A stretch of 64,000 bases of DNA from Algoriphagus machipongonensis. Its GTDB lineage: Bacteria > Bacteroidota > Bacteroidia > Cytophagales > Cyclobacteriaceae. Positions 51,008 to 59,255 of this stretch are shown here, in pieces (position 1 is the first letter of the stretch; the number at the start of each line of letters is the position of its first letter). The position numbers were made by a program, and so were the translations under genes. The stretch is from contig NZ_CM001023.1 in the NCBI RefSeq assembly GCF_000166275.1, forward strand, positions 3,661,001-3,725,000, in the 5' to 3' direction. The notes under the pieces are model-generated. The model searched no databases, was not told the origin of the DNA, and saw only the letters and a list, made by a program, of their open reading frames with translations.

Positions 51008-52402
51008 ATGAACAAATTACCTTATTATTTTTCTGCCTTGATTTTTTTAATCGCTTGTAAAACACCACCCAAAGAAAAATTCGATTTACTGATCACCAAT
51101 GCTACTGTCATAGACATCGCTGGCGGTCTAGTCTTACCCGGTAAGTTGATCGGTATCAATGGAGATACGATCCGAATGGTATCTGATATGGAATCTGTGA
51201 ATTCGTTTGAATCTGAACAATTGATAGATGCAGAAGAACAATATGTTATGCCGGGTCTATGGGACAATCATGTGCATTTTCGAGGGGGCGATTCCCTTAT
51301 TCAGGAAAACAAAGATTTGTTACCGCTTTATTTAGCTTTTGGAGTCACTACAGTAAGAGATTCTGGTGGAGACATTACGCCAAGTGTACTTCAATGGAGA
51401 AAAGAAATAAGAGAAGGTAAGCTCGTAGGGCCTAACATTTTCACCTCTGGGCCAAAGCTAGATGGGGAAGAATCATTTTGGGCTGGTTCAATTCCCATTT
51501 CAAAAAAGGAAGAGATCCCGGCAGCATTAGATTCACTGGAAAAGTTAGAAGTTGATTTTGTAAAAACGTATGATAGCCCTTTATCTCCAGAGCTGTACTA
51601 TGAAATAATAAAGCAGGCAGAGCAGCGGGGGCTAAAAGTTACTGGTCATGTACCATTATCCGCAAACCATTTTGAGGCTTTGGAATATGGGCTTGACGGA
51701 GCCGAACACCTTTTTTCTTTTTTAAGTCTTGGGTCTCCTGTAGGTGATAGTTTAAGGGAATTGAACAATAGGTTTAATATGTTCCCAGAGGTTGCCTCAA
51801 CTTTTGATGAAGACATCATGAATGAAGCCATCACCAAAATGGGTTTTAAAGAATTTTATGTCATGCCTACATTATATGTATCTCAAGTATTATTGGAATT
51901 GCATGAAAAAGACACCTCAACTGACAACATTTTACCTTTAATAGGACCTGGAATTCAAAAGACCTATGAAAGAAGGATTAATCAGGCGAAAAACAGAAGC
52001 CAAGAAGGAAGACAATTAATGGTAGAAATGGATATTCTAGAGAGAAGTTTAATAGCCCCCATGCACCATTCGGGTATCACAATTTTGGCGGGTTCTGATT
52101 GTGGCCCCTCAAATTCCTATGTTTATCCTGGAACCGCTTTACATAGTGAATTGGCTTTGCTTGTAGAAGTAGGTCTCAGTCCCCGTGAAGCTTTAGCTGC
52201 CTCCGTCATCAACGGCCCCAAGTTTTTTGATTTAGATAAATATTATGGAAGTGTTGAAGCAGGAAAAGTAGCTCATTTGATATTTCTAGATAAAAACCCA
52301 CTCGAAAACATCGAAAACACTAGAAGTATCAGTAGGGTCGTAAAAGGAATCAACTCCTACGACCATACAGAACTTCAAGACTGGAGATCCCCCTTCAAAT
52401 AG
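51008..52402 (+). CDS. amidohydrolase family lipoprotein (imidazolonepropionase/prolidase-like)
   Basis: About 464 residues from the ATG at 51008; a TTG two codons earlier is less likely. Lipobox LIAC (Cys17). TIM-barrel metal site: MPGLWDNHVHFRGGD (HxH), carboxylated-Lys region FVKTYDSPL, GLKVTGHVPLSANH, GAEHLFSF and ILAGSDCGPSN (Asp). C-terminal GKVAHLIFLDKNPLENI is typical. It hydrolyses amide or ester bonds, probably in a peptide- or lactone-like substrate at the cell surface. Monocistronic. Confidence 0.88.
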   Translation: MNKLPYYFSALIFLIACKTPPKEKFDLLITNATVIDIAGGLVLPGKLIGINGDTIRMVSDMESVNSFESEQLIDAEEQYVMPGLWDNHVHFRGGDSLIQENKDLLPLYLAFGVTTVRDSGGDITPSVLQWRKEIREGKLVGPNIFTSGPKLDGEESFWAGSIPISKKEEIPAALDSLEKLEVDFVKTYDSPLSPELYYEIIKQAEQRGLKVTGHVPLSANHFEALEYGLDGAEHLFSFLSLGSPVGDSLRELNNRFNMFPEVASTFDEDIMNEAITKMGFKEFYVMPTLYVSQVLLELHEKDTSTDNILPLIGPGIQKTYERRINQAKNRSQEGRQLMVEMDILERSLIAPMHHSGITILAGSDCGPSNSYVYPGTALHSELALLVEVGLSPREALAASVINGPKFFDLDKYYGSVEAGKVAHLIFLDKNPLENIENTRSISRVVKGINSYDHTELQDWRSPFK

Positions 52403-52523
52403 TTACAATTGAAGGGGTTCCATTTATTTTCAGGTTTAAAACCCTGTGTTTACCATGTAATATTTTTCAGGACATGTATTTCATCCCCCCTTTCGGCGTA
52501 GTCAAATCACTCTTGGCACTGGG

Positions 52524-52541
52524 TGTAGTTTGCAAACTACA
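52524..52541. repeat. REP-like hairpin, island B copy 1
   Basis: TGTAGTTTGCAAACTACA, a perfect 18-bp palindrome, within a longer (~60-bp) repeat element beginning near 52483 and shared with 53690-53740 and 55290-55345. Confidence 0.85.
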
Positions 52542-52599
52542 ACTAGTGCGTGTCTGATACCTGAGAGTAGTATTTTGATTGAGTTTACATTTAAAAAAA

Positions 52600-52690
52600 C
52601 TACTTATCCAGTTCTCCCTCAATCAACTCCAAAATATCATCTATATCCTCAAGCAGAGGTTGATAATGATTTGTTTTTGTGGCCTAAGAG
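52600..52690 (-). pseudogene. diverged copy of a DUF6090 gene 3' tail
   Basis: The minus-strand reading ATKTNHYQPLLEDIDDILEL...ELDK and its stop match the end of the DUF6090 gene at 55399-56166 (…TKTNHYEPLLEDIDDILEL…ELDE). Most base differences are synonymous and the frame is intact, so it came from a diverged functional gene. The homology including the preceding hairpin runs from about 52523 to 52690 and from 55324 to 55490, in direct orientation. Confidence 0.85.
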
Positions 52691-52700
52691 GGTTCCAAGG

Positions 52701-52732
52701 TGTAGCCAAATCTTGGAATGATATGGCCAAAA
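52701..52732. other. orphan copy of the AraC-type operator
   Basis: TGTAGCCAAAT (52701) and TATGGCCAAAA (52722), 21 bp apart, resemble the SDR operator at 50820-50851, including flanking bases, but no SDR or AraC gene follows. Scar of a duplicated SDR promoter. Confidence 0.6.
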
Positions 52733-53082
52733 AATGTGATTTAAATCTTCTGCCCTATTTCGGAAAACCTGTGATCTAATTGAGTTTTCACAAAAAATAC
52801 CCAGTGTTGGGTATTGCGATATAGAATTTAGTTGACGTTCTTAGGAATTCTAAAATCGGCAAAAGTTTATTAAATTAATTTATTTTCAAAAAAATTTTAA
52901 AATGATTGTTATCAATAATTTAAGGCCATTAAAAAATAAGATTTATAAAGCCAATTGGTAAAGTTTATACAAGCCTAGTTTACTAGAGTAATATCAGAAA
53001 ATGAATTAGTAGAATTTGAATTAAAACTATTAAATTCAATCTTGAAAGTACAAATACTTTAGCTTGCTTAAATGCGAAAATA
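52733..53082. other. A+T-rich decayed stretch before the TIR gene
   Basis: No intact gene. An 8-bp perfect hairpin AATACCCA/TGGGTATT lies at 52796-52815. Short broken reading frames (for example ELVEFELKLLNSIL near 53005) look like remnants of coding sequence. The frame of the TIR gene's upstream ATG is open from about 53031. Confidence 0.4.
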
Positions 53083-53681
53083 ATGACAAGAGGTTATAAT
53101 AAAGCTAATTTTCAAGAAAACTAAGTTGGATTTTTGAATTAAAAGAAGTTAAAGAAAGACCTTGTGTATTTCTTAGTCATAAGAAAGAGGATAAAAATGA
53201 ATGTAGAAAAATAGCTGAATATTTAAAAGAAGCTGAAATAGATTACTATTTAGATGAGTTAGATGATGACTTACAACAAGCAGCTGCTCTAAGAAATGCA
53301 GAATTTATTACAGAAAGTATTAAAAAAGGTATTAGAGAAAGTTCTCATATGATGGTAGTTGTTTCTGAGAAAACATATAAATCTCAATGGGTTCCTTTTG
53401 AAATTGGATATGGTCATTCTGCAATATTGGATAAAGGATTACAAGAAGGAATCAAAGAGAATAAAATTAAACTTTCAGTTTTAACATTGAAGGATATTTC
53501 CGAAAAGGACCTTCCTGATTTCCTTCAAGTTGCATATGTCATAAGGGGAATCAAAAGCTTAAATGATTATCTTTCTAAGGTTACTAAAAGATTAGAAAAG
53601 TCATCATATAATGAAGGTAGATTATTTTCAAATAATAAAATAGGACACCCATTGGACAATGTGTTAAATTGGAATTTGTAA
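53083..53681 (+). pseudogene. TIR domain protein, frameshifted near its start
   Basis: From the ATG at 53083 (MTRGYNKANFQEN) the frame stops at 53122. The next frame continues without break from 53107 to 53681: SWIFELKEVKERPCVFLSHK, IDYYLDELDDDLQQAAALRN, GIRESSHMMVVVSEKTYKSQ and WVPFEIGYGHS. One extra A in the GAAAACT run at 53117-53120 would join them into about 199 residues. The TIR fold is clear, with a likely catalytic Glu in WVPFEIG (NADase TIRs use a Glu at this point). An ATG at 53349 only gives a truncated protein without the first half of the TIR fold. It may be a pseudogene, a phase-variable gene or a sequencing error. Confidence 0.8.
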
Positions 53682-53719
53682 AATCCCCTTATTGTAGTCA
53701 GATCATCATTGGTTCTAGG

Positions 53720-53737
53720 TATAGTCTGCAAGCTATA
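53720..53737. repeat. REP-like hairpin, island B copy 2
   Basis: TATAGTCTGCAAGCTATA, a diverged copy of the palindrome at 52524, with at least one paired G-C to A-T change; located just after the TIR gene. Confidence 0.7.
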
Positions 53738-53780
53738 TCAATTCAGAATAATTGAAATAAAAAAATATTAAATCCAAATT

Positions 53781-55100
53781 TCAATAAAACTGAATTTTTA
53801 TAAAATCATTTTTGGCAAAAAATTCAAATTTATCCTTCATATTATTCAAATCTTCATATTGCTGGATTAATTCATCGGTAAAATTAATTTTAAAATCTAC
53901 TACATATCTTCCATTAAGGTCAATTCCTCTGCTTTTTATATATTCTAATACTGAACGGCACTTCATTAGCTGAAAATGAAAACTATAATCTTCATTTAAA
54001 ACCCCTCTTTTATCAACCTCTTCACTTTCTGAAACCTCTCTAAGTTCTTCTAATATATCATTTAACGTTTTATAATTATTAAAAGCTTCGATAATTTCAG
54101 TTGTATCTTTAGGAAGATTTTCAAACCATATTCTTTCCTCATTCGTAAGAAAAGAATAATAATAAGGCACTTCCAACTTTATGGAAAGTTCGTCTTCAAT
54201 ACTTAATACATAGATTAAATAATCCAATTCTCTTCTTGATTGAGCGTTTAAATTAAATTTATCAAAATCAAAATATATAGTGAAATCCCATTTAGTCAAG
54301 GATCCTATTTTTTTAATTTTATCCACCCTTTGCGCTTCAAACAAGGTATCGAGGACAGATTGAGCTTCCTTCAATTTTGATTTAGCTTCTTTATTTATAT
54401 TTAGGACTATTTTTGCGGATTCTGTGTTATTATCTATCATTTTTTCAGCTAAAAGTTTTCTTTCTTCCGCTAACTGAATTGATAAGAATAAATATATTGA
54501 TAAAGATAATAAAAGTATTATCCCAATATTTCTAGTCCAGATCATTTTACGATAGTTGCTTACCTCTAAACTAGCAAGGTCCTTTGCTGCTTTACCATGC
54601 AATTGCGCAGCGAGTTTTAATATTTCTTTTTTGAAAATAGGATTCTTAAGAGTAAGGTCTAAATCTGTCCTCATGTTACGCAAATCAACGTAGAAAGGCT
54701 CTTCCTTAAAGGAATTTTTTAGAACAGGAGGTAATGAAACATTTTCCTTTTCACTCATTTTGTGAAAATCATCTTCCCAATTTAAGTGACCATCAGATAG
54801 CACAATTAGTAGGGATTCTAAAGACTTTGTATTTAACCAATATTCGATTTCTTTATTTACCCATTTTGACTTGGCTGACCTTGGAGATGCTATATAGATC
54901 AAATATTCTGAATCATCCAAAGCCTGTTTGATATTAGACCAAAGGTGTGGGGTTATAGAGAGATTGGTCTCATCTCTAAATAAGTCAAGATTTCTTAGTT
55001 TATACCAAGGTTTGGCAAATCGCTCTAAGGACGATTGCAAGGCAGGTGCCAATTGTCCATCCGAAACGTGAGAATACGAAATAAAACCATTATACTTCAT
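53781..55100 (-). CDS. TIR-transmembrane-OmpA-like fusion protein
   Basis: 439 residues. Residues 3-165: TIR domain of the type found in TIR-WD40/NTPase proteins (YNGFISYSHVSDGQLAPALQ, RFAKPWYKLRNLDLFRDETN, YIASPRSAKSKWVNKEIEYW), with Glu84 the likely catalytic Glu. Residues about 190-209: one membrane helix (NIGIILLLSLSIYLFLSIQL). Residues 212-265: coiled coil. Residues about 270-430: degenerate OmpA-like peptidoglycan-binding domain (FTIYFDFDKFNLNAQSRREL, later FHFQLMKCRSVLEYIKSRGI). The topology would put TIR in the cytosol and the OmpA-like part in the periplasm. I know of no described protein with this arrangement. A+T rich. Function inferred: envelope-sensing NADase effector. Confidence 0.75.
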   Translation of the reverse strand: MKYNGFISYSHVSDGQLAPALQSSLERFAKPWYKLRNLDLFRDETNLSITPHLWSNIKQALDDSEYLIYIASPRSAKSKWVNKEIEYWLNTKSLESLLIVLSDGHLNWEDDFHKMSEKENVSLPPVLKNSFKEEPFYVDLRNMRTDLDLTLKNPIFKKEILKLAAQLHGKAAKDLASLEVSNYRKMIWTRNIGIILLLSLSIYLFLSIQLAEERKLLAEKMIDNNTESAKIVLNINKEAKSKLKEAQSVLDTLFEAQRVDKIKKIGSLTKWDFTIYFDFDKFNLNAQSRRELDYLIYVLSIEDELSIKLEVPYYYSFLTNEERIWFENLPKDTTEIIEAFNNYKTLNDILEELREVSESEEVDKRGVLNEDYSFHFQLMKCRSVLEYIKSRGIDLNGRYVVDFKINFTDELIQQYEDLNNMKDKFEFFAKNDFIKIQFY

Positions 55101-55323
55101 TTAGATGGATTGATAATTGAAGAAAAACCATTTTTCATTTCTTTTAATGAATATTAATTTATTATATAAAATTATATTTAATTTGAATATTGAAAAAATA
55201 TTAATATCAAGTTAAAAAATTTAAATTATTGAGTTTAAAAAGTACGAATCTAAATTATATAAATTACATCTCTTTTTCTTATTTAGCCTTTCCCCTCCTA
55301 GTAAGGCAGCTCTTGTTAATGGA

Positions 55324-55340
55324 TGTAGTTGCAAACTACA
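55324..55340. repeat. REP-like hairpin, island B copy 3
   Basis: TGTAGTTGCAAACTACA, the 18-bp palindrome with one base missing in the centre, 58 bp before the DUF6090 stop codon. The remaining 55101-55398 is very A+T rich with no ORF or terminator recognised. Confidence 0.8.
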
Positions 55341-55398
55341 CCTATTGCCTTTCTCAGGCTTTAGATGAATATTTTGATTGAGTTTACAATTAAAAAAA

Positions 55399-56166
55399 CT
55401 ACTCATCCAGTTCCCCTTCGATCAACTCCAAAATATCATCTATATCCTCAAGTAGCGGTTCATAATGATTTGTTTTTGTAGCCTCAGAGGTTAGCATAAA
55501 AATCAGTAAATCATTTTCAAAAGCCCGGGAATCCAGAATTCCCAAGTTGCTCTGCAGATTTGATTCAGCTGGAATATCAAGCGCCTGACTCAATCCGGTT
55601 TGCTCAAAAATGGTCAGAATACTGTAATCCTCCGTTCGAAATAAATCCAAGACATCCTCCCGCTGACTACTCAGCTCAGCTTCTTGCCTTTTGATATCAT
55701 CCATCGTAGCGAGCCAAGAAGTCAATTTTTTCCGCAGCTCAATGCTGGAGATATTTTTCAAATTTCCAGAGTTGATGAGTTCGTTTAAAAATGAATTATT
55801 GGCATTGAAAGAAATATCATCCGAGAAAGTGCCAAATAGTAATTCTGAAAGCCTCTGATCGGTGGCTTGACCTGATTCCGAATGGATAAAATTCAGGATT
55901 TCCCTGGCCCCATCCAGATTCTTTTGGTTGACAGCCAGCAACTCGGTTAATTTCATTTTGCTCACCTGAAACTCAAATCTTAAGCCCTCTAGATAGTTCT
56001 GTTCGTTATTGGAATCTATCCTTCGGAGGTTTGCATTATTGATAGCTAAAGCGATTAGAATCCCTATCACCACCAGCACAATCTCCCCTAGTGCATAAAT
56101 CAGGTAATTATTAATCCTCTTTTCTTCAACTAGCTTCAGGCGAATTTTTCTAAAAAATTTGATCAT
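55399..56166 (-). CDS. DUF6090 family membrane protein
   Basis: 255 residues. The N-terminus is diagnostic: MIKFFRKIRLKLVEEKRINN, YLIYALGEIVLVVIGILIAL (one membrane helix, 22-42) and AINNANLRRIDSN. The rest is helical with short repeats and ends LLEDIDDILELIEGELDE. DUF6090 proteins are common, often multi-copy, in Bacteroidota; function unknown. Its 3' tail plus the adjacent hairpin is the sequence duplicated at 52523-52690. Confidence 0.88.
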   Translation of the reverse strand: MIKFFRKIRLKLVEEKRINNYLIYALGEIVLVVIGILIALAINNANLRRIDSNNEQNYLEGLRFEFQVSKMKLTELLAVNQKNLDGAREILNFIHSESGQATDQRLSELLFGTFSDDISFNANNSFLNELINSGNLKNISSIELRKKLTSWLATMDDIKRQEAELSSQREDVLDLFRTEDYSILTIFEQTGLSQALDIPAESNLQSNLGILDSRAFENDLLIFMLTSEATKTNHYEPLLEDIDDILELIEGELDE

Positions 56167-56335
56167 TTATTATTCTGTTTAATCCCTTTAAGATAAACAG
56201 TTTTGCGGAAAAGGTTTTTGGAGGCATTTGAACAAATTCCCTGTCGTAAAACCGCCATTTTTTGACGGAACTTAACCTCCTAACTGAGACAGGATTTGGA
56301 TAATTTTAAGTATTGAAACAAAATCAAAAATCAAG

Positions 56336-56773
56336 ATGGCACTAATAAACCCCTACATTAACTTCAATGGAAATGCGGAAGAAGCATTTAATTTTTACAA
56401 AGCGGCTTTTGGTGGAGAGTTCGCAAACATTATGCGGTTCAAAGACATGCCTAGTTCGGAGCATCCCATTTCAAAAAAGGAAGCAGACAAAATCATGCAC
56501 ATTGCACTTCCTATTGGTGGAAATATTCTAATGGGAAATGATGTTCCTGAATTTATGGGCAAGGTCAATGAACAGGAAAATCGCTCCAAAATCTCGATCA
56601 GCGCTGAAAGTAGAGAGGAAGCCGACAGATTATTCAATTCACTTTCCGCAGGTGGATCGGTGGAAGTTCCCATGGATGACAGCCCCTGGGGCTCCTATTT
56701 CGGCATGTTCCGGGATAAATATGGAATCGAATGGATGATCGATTTTGATCCAAAATTTAATGGAAAACCATAA
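56336..56773 (+). CDS. VOC family protein (PhnB/glyoxalase-like)
   Basis: 145 residues. INPYINFNGNAEEAFNFYKAAFGGEFANIMRF, IMHIALPIGGNILMGNDVP and SYFGMFRDKYGIEWMIDFD are the signature of PhnB-like vicinal oxygen chelate proteins. The metal-site Glu is present in GIEWMIDF, the His in IMHIAL. Small cytosolic protein; metabolite or antibiotic binding is possible. Stands alone, divergent from DUF6090. Confidence 0.92.
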   Translation: MALINPYINFNGNAEEAFNFYKAAFGGEFANIMRFKDMPSSEHPISKKEADKIMHIALPIGGNILMGNDVPEFMGKVNEQENRSKISISAESREEADRLFNSLSAGGSVEVPMDDSPWGSYFGMFRDKYGIEWMIDFDPKFNGKP

Positions 56774-56779
56774 AAAATA

Positions 56780-56803
56780 AGCCTCGTGTCTCCACGAGGC
56801 TTT
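56780..56803. terminator. intrinsic terminator between VOC and phosphodiesterase genes
   Basis: AGCCTCGTG (56780-56788), loop TCTC, CACGAGGCT (56793-56801), then T residues; A residues precede the left arm so it works in both directions. Confidence 0.85.
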
Positions 56804-56826
56804 GCTAATTTTTTAGAAAAGAATAC

Positions 56827-57921
56827 CTATTTGATCATTTCCTTAATCACAGGAGCCGCTTTTTCGTCAGGATATTCCAAACCCAACAATTTGAATACAG
56901 TACGCGCTACCATCGCGGATTGCCATTGACCTTCTATTTTCATTTCGCCGGTAGCGGGCGTATCAGGCCCCATCGCTGCCATCCAGATTTCTCCTGCCTC
57001 CAAAATGGATGAACCATGACTTCGCCAGCTTGTTTTGCTGGTACCTCGTCCATGATCTACCCCGATAATCAGAGTAGTTTTATCCTTGTATTGGGGATCA
57101 GACTGGATAAATTCCCAAATCTCCTTGATATAAGCATCGGTTTGCTTTGCTGACCAGATGTACTCATCGTAATGATTCTCATGTGCCCAATCATCCGTTT
57201 CTCCATAGGCTATGTACAGCACCTTCGGCTTCTTGGATTTTAAAGCGGACATCGCATAGCTATGTGTAAAAGGATCCAACCTCACTCCTCCCCAAGGACC
57301 ACGAATTTCGCTTTGTAATTTGTTGGTCAGGATTTCTTCTGCAGTCAGATCATCTCCTTCCGCAATATCAAAACCCGCATTGACTGGAACTCCGCTTCGC
57401 TCTTCATTGACAATGTAGGGGAAGACATCCCAGGAACCGAAAGCCATCACCTTTCCCTGGTATTCCGGCATCGTGTTTAAATACTCCAAAAGTGTCACGT
57501 TGGGATTATTGATTTTATCATTACTGTTGATACGTTCATCATCTGCAAAACCACTCAAAAACTCATTATAACCCGGATAGGAAAACCACATGGAGTTTTG
57601 GTTATTCACCTTGTTTCCATAAGCTCTATTTCCATAAATCTGACCCTCTTTGCTGATTGTATTCCAAAAAAACGGAAGTAACATCTCTCTCCTTTTCAAA
57701 GGGTCGGAATTCCAAAAATCATCCAATAAAGACCCTGGGCTTTTGATCATGCCTGTATCATTCACCATGAGTGAATCCGCTCCTTTAAAAACTTCCTGCC
57801 ATCTCAATCCATCAAAGGTGATTAGAATAACATTTTCGGTTTTGTACTCTTGCGCCAAGGACACCTGAGCCATGGAGAATACGGCTAAAAGTAAGAGGCC
57901 TGTAAATTTGATCTGTTTCAT
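56827..57921 (-). CDS. alkaline phosphatase superfamily phosphodiesterase/sulfatase-like protein
   Basis: 364 residues. Signal peptide 1-23 (VSLAQE). Metal-site segments: ILITFDGLRWQEVF (Asp), NNQNSMWFSYPGYNEFLSG (nucleophile Ser or Thr region), YGETDDWAHENHYDEYI, IIGVDHGRGTSKTSWRSHGS. No formylglycine CxPSR motif, so not a type I sulfatase. A periplasmic phosphoester hydrolase is likely; substrate unknown. Separated by 173 bp from the efflux operon. Confidence 0.85.
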   Translation of the reverse strand: MKQIKFTGLLLLAVFSMAQVSLAQEYKTENVILITFDGLRWQEVFKGADSLMVNDTGMIKSPGSLLDDFWNSDPLKRREMLLPFFWNTISKEGQIYGNRAYGNKVNNQNSMWFSYPGYNEFLSGFADDERINSNDKINNPNVTLLEYLNTMPEYQGKVMAFGSWDVFPYIVNEERSGVPVNAGFDIAEGDDLTAEEILTNKLQSEIRGPWGGVRLDPFTHSYAMSALKSKKPKVLYIAYGETDDWAHENHYDEYIWSAKQTDAYIKEIWEFIQSDPQYKDKTTLIIGVDHGRGTSKTSWRSHGSSILEAGEIWMAAMGPDTPATGEMKIEGQWQSAMVARTVFKLLGLEYPDEKAAPVIKEMIK

Positions 57922-58094
57922 TTTCTAGAATTCGTCTTGATGAATGTTTGTAAAAGAGGTATTCCCCATCTTAGAGCTACCTCCAATGTATTCAATTAAT
58001 GCCAAAGCTATTACTTTCACATCAAGCAAGCGTCAAATTCTGATTAACAAAAAGTGAACATTCGTACTAACAAAAATTAAAACACATTCTCCTG

Positions 58095-59255
58095 TTATGG
58101 AAGTAAGTTAAAGCCTCCCTTTATTAAAATTTTAGAATTTTCATTCAAATTGGAATTTGGAAGCACTTCTACCAACTCGTCATTCTGACGCCCCAGCTCC
58201 ACCTTCACTTTGGCTAGTTGAAATCCATTATCAACGGTTCTTTCCTGAACCAACACATAATCTACTCCTTCTGAACTTACGATGGCAGTGGAGGGCAGGG
58301 ACCAGGCTTCTTTAGGGTTAAGCTTGATTTTAGCTTCCAAAAACATCCCCGGTACCAATTTTCTTTCCAAGGCTTCATCCAAAACATGGGCATGAACTGG
58401 GATAAATCGCTGTTCGCTAATCGCTTTTCCAACCATATGAATTTCCGCCGCAAAGTTCTGCCCAGGCATATCTGGAAGTGTAAAACTCACTTCCTGCCCT
58501 TTCTCCATAAAAATCGCATCCTTTTCAAAAACATTGAGCTCAACATGGATATGCTCAGTATTGATCAAGGTAGCAGCTTTGGATGCTGATGGAAGAAATG
58601 CCCCAGGAACCGTATGAATACTTTCCACAAAACCTGAAATGGGTGAAACCACAGGGATCCGATCTTGAATCGTCTCGGCTGTCAATGAGGAAACATTGAT
58701 ATGAATCATCCCCAACTGCTTCTTTAAACTTTCCGCCTGCGCCAAGGTGGTTTGGTATTCAGATTCTGCTTTTAAATAACCCTTTTGCGAAGCGATTTTT
58801 TCATCATAAAGGGTCTTTTGTCTTTCAAATTCTTCTTTTAAATAACTCAACTGGCTTTTCGCCTCCAGGTAATTTTGCTGCAAGCGAACAAACTCAGGGC
58901 TTTCTAGATAAAAAAGGACTTCTCCTTTTCTGACTTCCTGCCCCTCGATCAATTTAAGACCATTGACATAACCACCATAGAAAGGCGTAATATCTTGGAT
59001 GCCTTCAACGGGAACTTTCACTTCACCCTGAACTTTCACTTCCTCAGCGAAATTCTGATTTTCTAATGTACCCCATTGCATATTCATGGATTCGAACTGC
59101 GGCTGCGTAAGAATAATGCTATTCTCATCACCAATTGAAGACATTACTTCTATTCCTTCCCCATCATCCTGATTACTAGAATTGCACTGGGTAAATAGGA
59201 CTACTCCAAAGGCCAGTCCCAAGCGGATCATTAAATTTGATTTTATATTTTCCAT
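58095..59255 (-). CDS. RND efflux periplasmic adaptor (CusB/CzcB-like)
   Basis: 386 residues. Lipobox TQC (Cys24). Membrane-fusion-protein order: beta-barrel and lipoyl domains (VQGEVKVPVEGIQDITPFYG, GYVNGLKLIEGQEVRKGEVL), alpha-helical hairpin (RLQQNYLEAKSQLSYLKEEF), second half-lipoyl (VVSPISGFVESIHTVPGAFL) and membrane-proximal domain. Links the inner-membrane pump with the outer-membrane channel. Its ATG overlaps the pump gene stop (TGATG), so expression is coupled. Confidence 0.93.
   Translation of the reverse strand: MENIKSNLMIRLGLAFGVVLFTQCNSSNQDDGEGIEVMSSIGDENSIILTQPQFESMNMQWGTLENQNFAEEVKVQGEVKVPVEGIQDITPFYGGYVNGLKLIEGQEVRKGEVLFYLESPEFVRLQQNYLEAKSQLSYLKEEFERQKTLYDEKIASQKGYLKAESEYQTTLAQAESLKKQLGMIHINVSSLTAETIQDRIPVVSPISGFVESIHTVPGAFLPSASKAATLINTEHIHVELNVFEKDAIFMEKGQEVSFTLPDMPGQNFAAEIHMVGKAISEQRFIPVHAHVLDEALERKLVPGMFLEAKIKLNPKEAWSLPSTAIVSSEGVDYVLVQERTVDNGFQLAKVKVELGRQNDELVEVLPNSNLNENSKILIKGGFNLLP

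Noticed and set aside
53349..53681. TIR gene starting at the ATG at 53349
   Set aside because: The same frame is open and TIR-like for over 200 bp upstream; starting there would remove half the domain.
52524..55340. Thoeris or Zorya system
   Set aside because: TIR genes are present but no ThsA (SIR2/SLOG) or ZorA/C/D partner is; the OmpA-like similarity alone is insufficient.
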